From NCBI RefSeq assembly GCF_010747415.1, contig NZ_JAAGNZ010000001.1:1302001-1366000 (forward strand): 64,000 bases of DNA, written 5' to 3'. The position numbers were made by a program, and so were the translations under genes. Source of the stretch: Spirosoma agri. GTDB taxonomy: Bacteria > Bacteroidota > Bacteroidia > Cytophagales > Spirosomataceae. Every line of letters begins with the position of its first letter. Positions within the stretch are counted from its first letter, which is position 1. Of this stretch, positions 54,142 to 61,237 are shown piece after piece. The notes under the pieces are model-generated. The model did not search any database. It was not told where the DNA came from and saw nothing but the letters and a program-made list of their open reading frames with translations.

Positions 54142-55851
54142 TCAAAGATTCCGCGCTTTTAACTGCTCGACGGCATGATTGGCTGCGCGAGCTGTCAACG
54201 CCATATACGTCAGGGATGGGTTCACATTAGAGGCCGACGCCATCGCCGATCCGTCGGTTACGAACACGTTTTTGCAGGTGTGAACCTGATTGAACTTGTT
54301 CAGGATCGAAGTTTTAGGGTCTTTACCCATACGCGCCGTTCCCATTTCGTGAATGCCCAGCCCCATGTGCGCGACGGGATTGTCGTAAGCAACCACGTTT
54401 TTGAAACCGGCTGCTTCGAGCATTTCGGCACCATCGTTCATGATGTCCTTGCGCATGGCTCGTTCATTTTCGCCGAAATCAGCATCGAACACGACTTGCG
54501 GTAGTCCCCATTTGTCTTTCTGGTCTTCGCTGAGGGTAAAGCGATTGTTGGGGTTCGGTAAGACCTCGCCAAAGCCACTGAGGTTAATTTTCCAGGGGCC
54601 GGGCTGCGTCATTTTCTTCTTGAAGTCGGACCCGAAGCCCGTTTCCGTTGCCCCCCGCGACCAGTCGGCCCGCGTGGCTCCGCCCTGATAGCCAAAACCA
54701 CGGAGATAGCCTCGTTTGTCGTTGCCCCAGTTTCGGAAACGCGGAATGTACAAACTGCCCGGACGGGCTCCGAAAAAGTAATCATCGTCGAACCCATCGA
54801 TGTCGCCCCGAGCGCCAATGGCCAGGTGGTGGTCCATCAAGTTACGGCCTAATTGATCGCTGTCATTGCCTAGTCCGTTCGGGAACCGGGCCGACTTTGA
54901 ATTCATCAGAATCGATGTGGAGCCAATGGTTCCGGCATTCAGGAAGATCACTTTGGCGTAAAATTCCCGAACCTCCATCGTGTTCTGGTCGATGACCCGG
55001 ACGCCTTTGGCTTTTTGTGCTTTATCGTCCAGGATAATTTCTTTAACGATGGCGTTGTGGACAAGGGTTACGCGATTAGTTTGGCGGGCTGCGGGGAGCG
55101 TAGCGGCCAGCGAACTAAAATAAGCCCCGAAGGGACAACCCCGCGAGCACCGATTCCGGAACTGACAGGTAGCCCGACCCACCGCCGAATGCCACGGCTG
55201 CGGTTTGGTCAGGTGAGCGACCCGGCCAATGGTAATGGGTCGATTCAGCTTCTGAGCCACCGAATTTTTGAGGTGTACTTCGGGCGCTGTCATGGCCATG
55301 GGCGGCAGGAACGTACTGTCTGGTAATACCGCCAACCCTTCGGGCTGGCCGCTGATACCCACAAACTTTTCGACGTACTTATACCAGGGTACTAGTTCAT
55401 CGTAACGAATGGGCCAGTCAACGCCGAGTCCTTCTTTGGCATTCGCCAGAAAATCTTCCTGATTCCAGCGGTACGTATGCTTACCCCACAGCAGCGATTT
55501 GCCCCCCGTGTGATAGGCCCGAATCCAGTTGAACGGCCGTTTCTGCACATACGGATTTTCTTTGTCGTTCGTGTACAGGTACTGCGAGCCTTCCTTGGCC
55601 GAAAAATACATCGTGGCGTAATGCTCTTCGGCGGCTACGATGGATATTTTGCCGCGATGCTCGAACTCCCACGGATCTTTAAACGCCGTTTTGTAATCTT
55701 CGACGTGCTTGAGTTCGTAGCCTCGTTCGAGTACCAGCACGCGCAGCCCTTTTTCGGCTAGCTCTTTGGCTGCCCAGCCGCCGGTCATTCCCGATCCAAC
55801 GACAATGGCATCGTAGGTCTGGTCTTTTTCTGCCTTTAGATTCAGGTTCAT
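54142..55851 (-). CDS. GMC-family oxidoreductase (membrane sugar dehydrogenase type)
   Basis: A 569-residue flavoenzyme. The ATG at 55851 (MNLNLKAEKDQTYDAIVVGS) is used; the 18 leading residues of the longer frame are not conserved-looking. The FAD site is VVGSGMTGGWAAKELAEKG; mid-protein Cys-rich RNRCSRGCPFGAYFSS and the C-terminal HEMGTARMG and TDGSAMASASNVNPSLT (active-site His/Asn) are typical of gluconate/fructose/glucoside-3-dehydrogenase catalytic subunits. It has no signal of its own, and probably travels to the periplasm with the small subunit encoded 100 bases upstream (Tat-like). The substrate may be a sugar or sugar acid. Confidence 0.93.
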   Translation of the reverse strand: MNLNLKAEKDQTYDAIVVGSGMTGGWAAKELAEKGLRVLVLERGYELKHVEDYKTAFKDPWEFEHRGKISIVAAEEHYATMYFSAKEGSQYLYTNDKENPYVQKRPFNWIRAYHTGGKSLLWGKHTYRWNQEDFLANAKEGLGVDWPIRYDELVPWYKYVEKFVGISGQPEGLAVLPDSTFLPPMAMTAPEVHLKNSVAQKLNRPITIGRVAHLTKPQPWHSAVGRATCQFRNRCSRGCPFGAYFSSLAATLPAARQTNRVTLVHNAIVKEIILDDKAQKAKGVRVIDQNTMEVREFYAKVIFLNAGTIGSTSILMNSKSARFPNGLGNDSDQLGRNLMDHHLAIGARGDIDGFDDDYFFGARPGSLYIPRFRNWGNDKRGYLRGFGYQGGATRADWSRGATETGFGSDFKKKMTQPGPWKINLSGFGEVLPNPNNRFTLSEDQKDKWGLPQVVFDADFGENERAMRKDIMNDGAEMLEAAGFKNVVAYDNPVAHMGLGIHEMGTARMGKDPKTSILNKFNQVHTCKNVFVTDGSAMASASNVNPSLTYMALTARAANHAVEQLKARNL

Positions 55852-55951
55852 ATCAATCGTACAAGAAAGTTTGTGGTTCACCGTAGCGCGACTCGTTGGT
55901 CCCATCCATAGCTCTTCAGACAGCTACGCGGACCAGCGATCTACGTTATAC

Positions 55952-56536
55952 TTAAGCCTGGTTACCGTACATGAAATCTTTTTGACCCGGTTTGATCTTG
56001 ATCGCTTCAAATCGCCCCGGAATTGGCTGGTAATCGAACGATGCCTTGATACCCATTTCGGAGGTGAAATAGCCAAGCAGGGTCAGTTCTTTGCTGATGA
56101 GCCAGAACGATGGGTTACTATTCTTCTGCGCGTCGGCCTCGATTTGTGTCAACATGGCGGTCTGCTGATCGGGCGAGAGCGTCAGAAATCCCTTCCGTTC
56201 CAGTTCGCCAACGCCTGTCAAGAATAGATCCTGCGCCGGTTTTCCATAGCAGTCGCGAAGCATCACCTCCATAAAATCGGGCACACCGACGTCAAGGGCA
56301 CCCGGCGAGTCCACGCCGGGCGAATCTACGCCAGATGCATTGGTGCGGGGGATGATGAGTTCGGCAACGCGACCCATAATGGCATGTTGCGTTTCCGTCA
56401 GAAACGAACCCGGTTTGCTGCTACCCGTTTCGGTACTGGCAAGCTGCTCCCATCGGCTCATGGCCTGTAGCGTCGGGGCTGAAAAAACTCCTCCCAGTAT
56501 CCAGGCGACCTGCGTTACTGCTTCCCGTCTGTTCAT
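55952..56536 (-). CDS. gluconate 2-dehydrogenase subunit 3-family protein
   Basis: A 194-residue exported small subunit. The N-terminus MNRREAVTQVAWILGGVFSA is a twin-arginine-like signal. The family domain follows: FLTETQHAIMGRVAELIIPR, VGVPDFMEVMLRDCYG, LSPDQQTAMLTQIEAD and FWLISKELTLLGYFTSEMG. Such subunits pair with a GMC catalytic subunit and often a cytochrome. Here the GMC gene follows at once, but no cytochrome c gene does. An exact repeat of GVDSP (residues 69-78) shows a recent 15-base tandem duplication in a loop. Confidence 0.92.
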   Translation of the reverse strand: MNRREAVTQVAWILGGVFSAPTLQAMSRWEQLASTETGSSKPGSFLTETQHAIMGRVAELIIPRTNASGVDSPGVDSPGALDVGVPDFMEVMLRDCYGKPAQDLFLTGVGELERKGFLTLSPDQQTAMLTQIEADAQKNSNPSFWLISKELTLLGYFTSEMGIKASFDYQPIPGRFEAIKIKPGQKDFMYGNQA

Positions 56537-56704
56537 TCGTGTATTGATTACGTTAGGTTGTTGGTAGCGCGGACGGTCGTTGTCGTGGAATTCTGTCCGG
56601 AGTAGGGTTGCGTTTATGCTCGGCTTTACGGGTTTCTACCCACGTTACGGCCAACTGGCTGCGCTACAAAAATGATTACTTACCTAAAAGGGTACGGTAT
56701 TCAT

Positions 56705-56812
56705 TTAATACCCAGGGTTTTGTTTGATTTTGTCTTTGGCGCTGTCAATCTGGCTCCGCGGAACGGGAAAGACCAGGTTGTTACCGGTCAGCACGTTCAC
56801 CAATTGAATCTG
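56705..56812 (-). pseudogene. C-terminal scar of a deleted susD gene
   Basis: The minus strand reads QLVNVLTGNNLVFPVPRSQI and ends DSAKDKIKQNPGY before a TAA at 56705-56707. This is the classic C-terminal end of a SusD/RagB protein (compare the FPQNPGY and QQNPGY ends of the two intact SusD proteins in this window). The frame is stopped a few codons upstream, so only about 36 codons remain. The original susC/susD that fed the GMC operon was probably lost by deletion whose right end lies near 56820. Confidence 0.75.
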
Positions 56813-56999
56813 ACTTTTCCGTCATTGAAGACCGTGATAGACTGGTTTGTGCGAGGGGCTGGGGGGCCGTTTGACGTATTGGTGAAGGGAAACCACTCCC
56901 CATTTTTTCGTGATTGGTCAGTCGATTTGCGCAGTTCGTCAGCGACCGCGCGCCCGGTTGGCGGGACCTTTGTGCTACACTAATCGCCAGATAAACGCC

Positions 57000-58001
57000 A
57001 TGCATGCAATCATTGAGAAAACAACTTTTTCTACCCTCGTTCTAGGCGCAACCGGCAGTATCGGCTATGCTGTGACAGCTACTTTACTCGCCCGCCAATG
57101 GCCGGTTACGGTTCTTGTTCGTGATGTAGCCAAAGCCGAGGCTCTATTCCCGAATCAACCCACGCTGACCATCGTTGCGGGCGATGCGCAGGATGCGAAC
57201 CTGCTCAACCGCCTTGCCATCACTCACGACTTCATTTTCCACGGTATCAATTACCCGTATGATAAATGGTTTGGTAACATGGACACGGTTACGCAGAAAG
57301 TAATCGAGGCAGCCGCTCAACGTCAGGCAACTATTGTTTTTCCGGGTAATGTGTACAATTTCGGGAACACAAACGAGCCAATCCGCGAAGAGAGCCAACC
57401 GAATCCCTGCACCCGAAAAGGACAGTTGCGGGTCGAGATCGAAGCGATGCTGGAACGAGCGGCCCGCGCGGGTCAGTGCCGTGTTGTGAATGTTCGACTA
57501 CCGGATTTCTGGGGACCGAACGTGTTGAACGAAGGAATAGCGCCTATTTTCAGGAATGCCCTGACAGGAAAGGTACTCCCCTGGCTTGTGAACGTCGATG
57601 TGCCGCATCAGGCGGTTTTCACGGGAGATGCTGCCGAAGTTATCGCCCGGCTCATGGTTCGGGAATGGTCATCGGACGCGAAATCGGCAGTGCCGTATCA
57701 GGTCTGGAATTATGGGGGAGCAACGGTTCCCTCCATGCGGTCATGGTTCGAACAAATCAGTGGAATCGTGGAAAAGCCGCTTAACGTTCGGATATACAGC
57801 AAGTTTCTGATTCGCGTGCTAGGGCTGTTCATGCCCGTGATGCGGGAAGTGAACGAGATGCTGTATCTCTACGAAAACACGGTCCGGCTCGATGACCGAA
57901 AGGTATTGGCCCTGTTCCCTGATTTTCGGCCTACGCCGATGAAGCAGGCCCTGACCGAAACCCTGACCTGGTTTTCGGATCATCAACGTAAACAGTCGTA
58001 A
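57000..58001 (+). CDS. NAD-dependent epimerase/dehydratase-like protein
   Basis: A 333-residue extended-SDR protein. The ATG at 57000 (MHAIIEKTTFSTLVLGATGS) is used; the 30 residues before it are arginine-rich read-through. The cofactor loop is GATGSIGYAV, with the NmrA-like LVRDVAKAEALF, DFIFHGINYPYD, and ATIVFPGNVYNFG as a Y-x-x-x-like active site region. It may reduce or sense NAD(P). The gene starts a plus-strand unit with the DUF4260 gene 26 bases later. Confidence 0.88.
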   Translation: MHAIIEKTTFSTLVLGATGSIGYAVTATLLARQWPVTVLVRDVAKAEALFPNQPTLTIVAGDAQDANLLNRLAITHDFIFHGINYPYDKWFGNMDTVTQKVIEAAAQRQATIVFPGNVYNFGNTNEPIREESQPNPCTRKGQLRVEIEAMLERAARAGQCRVVNVRLPDFWGPNVLNEGIAPIFRNALTGKVLPWLVNVDVPHQAVFTGDAAEVIARLMVREWSSDAKSAVPYQVWNYGGATVPSMRSWFEQISGIVEKPLNVRIYSKFLIRVLGLFMPVMREVNEMLYLYENTVRLDDRKVLALFPDFRPTPMKQALTETLTWFSDHQRKQS

Positions 58002-58027
58002 TCACCAATCATTCAATCAAAACTTTT

Positions 58028-58371
58028 ATGAAAACGCTATTGAAATCCGAAGAATTGGTCCAGTTTTTAGGCGCTATCTACCTGTTCTCACGACTGCAAT
58101 TCGCCTGGTGGTGGTTTCCGGCCTTGTTGCTGGTTCCTGATGTGAGTATGATTGGGTATGTCGTCAATCCGGCGGTCGGTGCGATTACCTATAACATCGC
58201 TCATCACAAAGGATTGGGGTTGTTATTGGCCTGTTGGGGTTGGCGACTGGCAGTCAGAACCTGATGTTGGCGGGTATCATCCTGTTCGCCCACTCGACCT
58301 TTGACCGTACGTTGGGGTACGGCTTAAAATACCCGGACAGTTTTAAGCATACGAGCCTGGAAACGCTCTGA
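58028..58371 (+). pseudogene. DUF4260 membrane protein gene with frameshift
   Basis: The first 67 or so codons (MKTLLKSEELVQFLGAIYLF, WWWFPALLLVPDVSM, NPAVGAITYNIAHHKGLG) match DUF4260 (PF14079). The frame then ends early at 58264. In the next frame the sequence continues GSQNLMLAGIILFAHSTFDR, TLGYGLKYPDSFKHT to a TGA at 58369-58371, the conserved second half of the family. A one-base change in the run of G and T near 58215-58245 explains the break. It is either a real mutation or an assembly error. The intact product would be a four-helix-type membrane protein of about 114 residues, function unknown. Confidence 0.8.
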
Positions 58372-58391
58372 ACCCGCCGGATTACCCATTC

Positions 58392-59441
58392 TTAAGCAGC
58401 TTGTGCTAATCGGAAAGCTCCTGGTGTTACACCTGTCCATTTTTTGAATGACCGGAAGAAAACACTTGGTTCGGCAAATCCCAGCAGATACGCAATGTCC
58501 GTTGTGCTCAGATTCTGCTCCCGCAGGTGCTGAATGGCCAGGTCTTTCCGAATCTCGTCCAACAGCTGCTGGTAGGTAGTACCTTCTTCCTTAAGGTGTA
58601 ATTGCAGGGTCCGAACGCCCATTGCCAGCCGGTCGGCTACGGTTGCCAGCGTTGGTTCTTCGCCCTTCATCAGTAGAATGATTTCGGCTTTTACGCGACT
58701 ACTAAGTGTAGGTGTTTTCAGTTGATTAAGCAAGCCGGTTGCGTGTTGTTCAAACATCGCGGATAGGGTAGGGCTTGCGTTCAGAACAGGCGTATCGAGT
58801 AGGGCGGCATCGAGGACCATGGTCGTTACGGCGGCATCGAACGTCAGGCGGGCGGGGGCAAATAACCGCTCATGTTCGCTTATGTTCAATGGGCGAGGGT
58901 AAGCAAACGCAATTGCAGAAGCCGATACAGGCTGGCCCGTCAATGCCCGAATCGCGGACAGATAGATCGATAATTCAGAATTCAGCGTGTGTTCCGGGTA
59001 AATGATGTCCGGGCAGATGATGTGCAACGACAAGACGAACGTAGCGCCATGCTGTTCGCTGTGCACTAACTCCCCCCGCGTAACGATGCCTTCGCAGACA
59101 ATATCCTGATACTGGCATAGTTTCTCAAACGCTTTGCCCAGCGTTGGGCTGTGCATCATCACATACGCCAGCACGCCGATGGCGGCCGGATTGATCAGTT
59201 CGCCCAGCTTCAGTGCAATGTTCGGTTCACCCGTAGCGGTTACGACCTCCCGCCAGAGGGCCTGTACCTGACTGATTCGCACGCGCCCGTCCGGATTCTG
59301 CAACGAATCAATACGAATGCCCACCGCCTGCGCCAGCGCTGTCGTGTCGGCTCCGTATTGCCGGGCCGCAAACAAAATCAGATTGACCGAGGCAATGGAA
59401 AGCGTGTTCTTACTGGTTGGTATAGGTTCCATTCGGGTCAA
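58392..59441 (-). CDS. AraC-family transcriptional regulator (Arabinose_bd N-terminal domain)
   Basis: A 349-residue regulator. The N-terminal ligand-binding domain (about 15-220) is of the PF12625 type: LALKLGELINPAAIGVLAY-like sequence with HSPTLGKAFEKLCQYQDIV. The C-terminal HTH_18 (about 250-345) reads VADRLAMGVRTLQLHLKEEG and IAYLLGFAEPSVFFRSFKKW, with GVTPGAFR at the end. Such OruR/ArgR-like AraC proteins often control amino-acid or fatty-acid breakdown. It follows the BtuF-like gene on the same strand with an 18-base gap and is read away from the DUF4260 unit. Start codon at 59441 or 59432. Confidence 0.92.
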   Translation of the reverse strand: MTRMEPIPTSKNTLSIASVNLILFAARQYGADTTALAQAVGIRIDSLQNPDGRVRISQVQALWREVVTATGEPNIALKLGELINPAAIGVLAYVMMHSPTLGKAFEKLCQYQDIVCEGIVTRGELVHSEQHGATFVLSLHIICPDIIYPEHTLNSELSIYLSAIRALTGQPVSASAIAFAYPRPLNISEHERLFAPARLTFDAAVTTMVLDAALLDTPVLNASPTLSAMFEQHATGLLNQLKTPTLSSRVKAEIILLMKGEEPTLATVADRLAMGVRTLQLHLKEEGTTYQQLLDEIRKDLAIQHLREQNLSTTDIAYLLGFAEPSVFFRSFKKWTGVTPGAFRLAQAA

Positions 59442-59459
59442 GCTGAGAAATATCGGTGA

Positions 59460-60209
59460 TCATGATAGTTGCCGGGAAATTTCGTTACGCAAGTTCTGAA
59501 AATACGCGGATGACCGCAATAACCGACTGCCGTACCACGAAAATAGTTCGCCATCAACGACCATGACTGGTACAGATGGACAGATAGCTTGAAACTCGCC
59601 GATGTGTTTTTCGGAAAATGGGAACGGCTCCGACGATAAAAAGATCAGATCGGGCTGGGCTGCGTTTAAGTCGTCCGGTGTTATTTCCGGATAGCGGGTT
59701 CTGTCGCCAAACACGTTTTGAAACCCGGCAATTTCAAGCATGGCATGAATGAACGTGTCGTTTGCGGCAACCATGTAGGGTTTTCGCCAGATGAAGTAAG
59801 CGACCGAACGGGGGGCGAAATCCGATGGGGCAACGAGTAGCGACCCAATGTGCCGGGCCAGTTCAGCCGCCTGCGCTCCTTTCCCGACCAGCGTTCCAAC
59901 GTCCTGAATCATAGCCAGTGCATCGGCTACCGTCACTACATCGGTTACGTGAACCGGATAGTGGCGCTGTAATGCCTCAACTTCGGCGCGGGTATTTTCT
60001 TCTTTGTTGGCGATGATCAGATCGGGCTGGAGCGCGTGAATCTTGTCGAAATCGAGCGTTTTCGTGCCACCGACAATGGCTTTGCCTCGGTGTGTGTCAG
60101 CGGGATAAATGCAGAACTTTGTGATCCCGACAAGCGCCTGGTCAAGGCCGAGATCGACCAATAATTCAGTCTGCGAGGGTACCAGCGAAATGATACGTTG
60201 AGGAGGCAT
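59460..60209 (-). CDS. helical-backbone metal receptor / BtuF-like binding protein, no signal peptide
   Basis: A 249-residue periplasmic-binding-protein fold of the BtuF/TroA type. The start at 60209 (MPPQRIISLVPSQTELLVDL) is preferred because the -7 element at 60227-60234 leaves little room for the ATG at 60218. Conserved parts: RIISLVPSQTELL, LVGITKFCIYP, GGTKTLDFDKIHALQPDLII, and FLSSEPFPFSEKHIGE. No signal peptide or lipobox is present, so it may be a cytoplasmic cobalamin-binding-like protein or an unusual form. No ABC permease or ATPase gene lies nearby. Confidence 0.87.
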   Translation of the reverse strand: MPPQRIISLVPSQTELLVDLGLDQALVGITKFCIYPADTHRGKAIVGGTKTLDFDKIHALQPDLIIANKEENTRAEVEALQRHYPVHVTDVVTVADALAMIQDVGTLVGKGAQAAELARHIGSLLVAPSDFAPRSVAYFIWRKPYMVAANDTFIHAMLEIAGFQNVFGDRTRYPEITPDDLNAAQPDLIFLSSEPFPFSEKHIGEFQAICPSVPVMVVDGELFSWYGSRLLRSSAYFQNLRNEISRQLS

Positions 60210-60226
60210 AACAAGCATTCGGTAGT

Positions 60227-60234
60227 CAAAAATA
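60227..60234 (-). promoter_or_regulatory. -7 promoter element of the BtuF-like gene
   Basis: On the minus strand TATTTTTG matches TAnnTTTG, 18 bases before the chosen ATG at 60209. Confidence 0.5.
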
Positions 60235-60237
60235 CGG

Positions 60238-60258
60238 GTTTAGCGCCAGTTTAGCGCC
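60238..60258. repeat. GTTTAGCGCC direct repeat in a divergent promoter region
   Basis: GTTTAGCGCC occurs at 60238-60247 and again at 60249-60258, an 11-base spacing equal to one helical turn, in the gap between the BtuF-like and GLPGLI genes. This spacing fits a dimeric regulator site, but is short enough to arise by chance. Confidence 0.4.
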
Positions 60259-60330
60259 TTTTAGCAAATACGCTGGTAAGAGCAGCGAATTTTGTGCAAC
60301 TTTTACAACCTATTTTGGCTCCTTATCCCC

Positions 60331-61173
60331 ATGAAAGCGCAGCTACTCACCCTACTGGCCATCGGATTGATGGTTTCCCTACAGACAACCGCTCAGCCGG
60401 CAGCCCCACCAACAGCGGGTAAGATCACTTACGAAGGTATGCGTCGGATTGATCCGTCGCAGATGCGAATGGTTGTCAACGGTCAGGAAGTCCGGCCCGG
60501 AAGCGCTGGCGCTCCCGATGCACCCGAAGGTATGCCTGACGTACTATCATTCACCCAGAAACTGGTCTTTGCCGGAACAATGGCAAAAGAAGAACGGGAC
60601 CGTCCCCAGAACATGATGCGCCGGAGTAGAGACGGCGATGGGGCGGGTAGTTCGGGTAATGCCGGTGGACCGCCCAGAGCCATGCGCATGGGTGCTCCGT
60701 TCGAGCAGCAGACCTACCTGGATCTGGCCAACAAGACGCGGATTGATGTCATGACGGTGAAGCGTGATTCGACCAGCCAGACGACCTACCGCTCCGAAAA
60801 GCCGATGCCAACCGCAAGTGACTGGCAAACGAGCGAGAAAACAAAGAAAATAGCCGGTTACACCTGCCACAAAGCGACCGCTACGCGCCGGAAAGAAACG
60901 TATACCGTCTGGTACACGACCGACTTACCCTTTACCTATTCGCCCGTTGCCGATCTGACACCCCCGACGGGTGTTGTTCTTCAGATTGAATCGGACAGTG
61001 AATCGTTCAAAGCGACCGCTGTTTCTTCGGAAGCGGTAGCCGCCACTGCCGTGCAGCCGCCAACGGATGCAAAAGTCATCACGGCTGACGAAATGGAGCA
61101 GATTCGTCGGAAAACAATGGCCGATTTTCGCCAGAAAATGATGTCGTCTATGCCGGGCATGGGCCGGAATTGA
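60331..61173 (+). CDS. GLPGLI-family exported protein
   Basis: A 280-residue exported protein. The ATG at 60331 (MKAQLLTLLAIGLMVSLQ) starts a signal peptide ending TTAQ; the longer frame from 60292 adds 13 residues. It matches the GLPGLI family (TIGR01200): GKITYEGMRRIDPSQM near the start, YLDLANKTRIDVMTVKRD, then KIAGYTCHKATATRRKETYTVWYT in two parts. The namesake GLPGLI motif is degenerate (DLTPPTGVVLQIE). A disordered Gly/Pro/Arg-rich insert lies around residues 85-130. The family is usually linked to an outer-membrane barrel gene, as here 64 bases downstream. Its role is unknown. Confidence 0.88.
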   Translation: MKAQLLTLLAIGLMVSLQTTAQPAAPPTAGKITYEGMRRIDPSQMRMVVNGQEVRPGSAGAPDAPEGMPDVLSFTQKLVFAGTMAKEERDRPQNMMRRSRDGDGAGSSGNAGGPPRAMRMGAPFEQQTYLDLANKTRIDVMTVKRDSTSQTTYRSEKPMPTASDWQTSEKTKKIAGYTCHKATATRRKETYTVWYTTDLPFTYSPVADLTPPTGVVLQIESDSESFKATAVSSEAVAATAVQPPTDAKVITADEMEQIRRKTMADFRQKMMSSMPGMGRN

Positions 61174-61237
61174 TAGAAAGCAGCGTGGACGAACTGGCCG
61201 CGCGACCTCACTACTTACTCTTCACTACATCCTAGCT

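Noticed and set aside
56672-56983. 103-codon plus-strand frame
   Set aside because: It is the mirror image of the susD scar, which reads as real protein on the minus strand.
60219-60330. Possible cobalamin riboswitch before the BtuF-like gene
   Set aside because: The leader is far too short and lacks a B12-box-like sequence.
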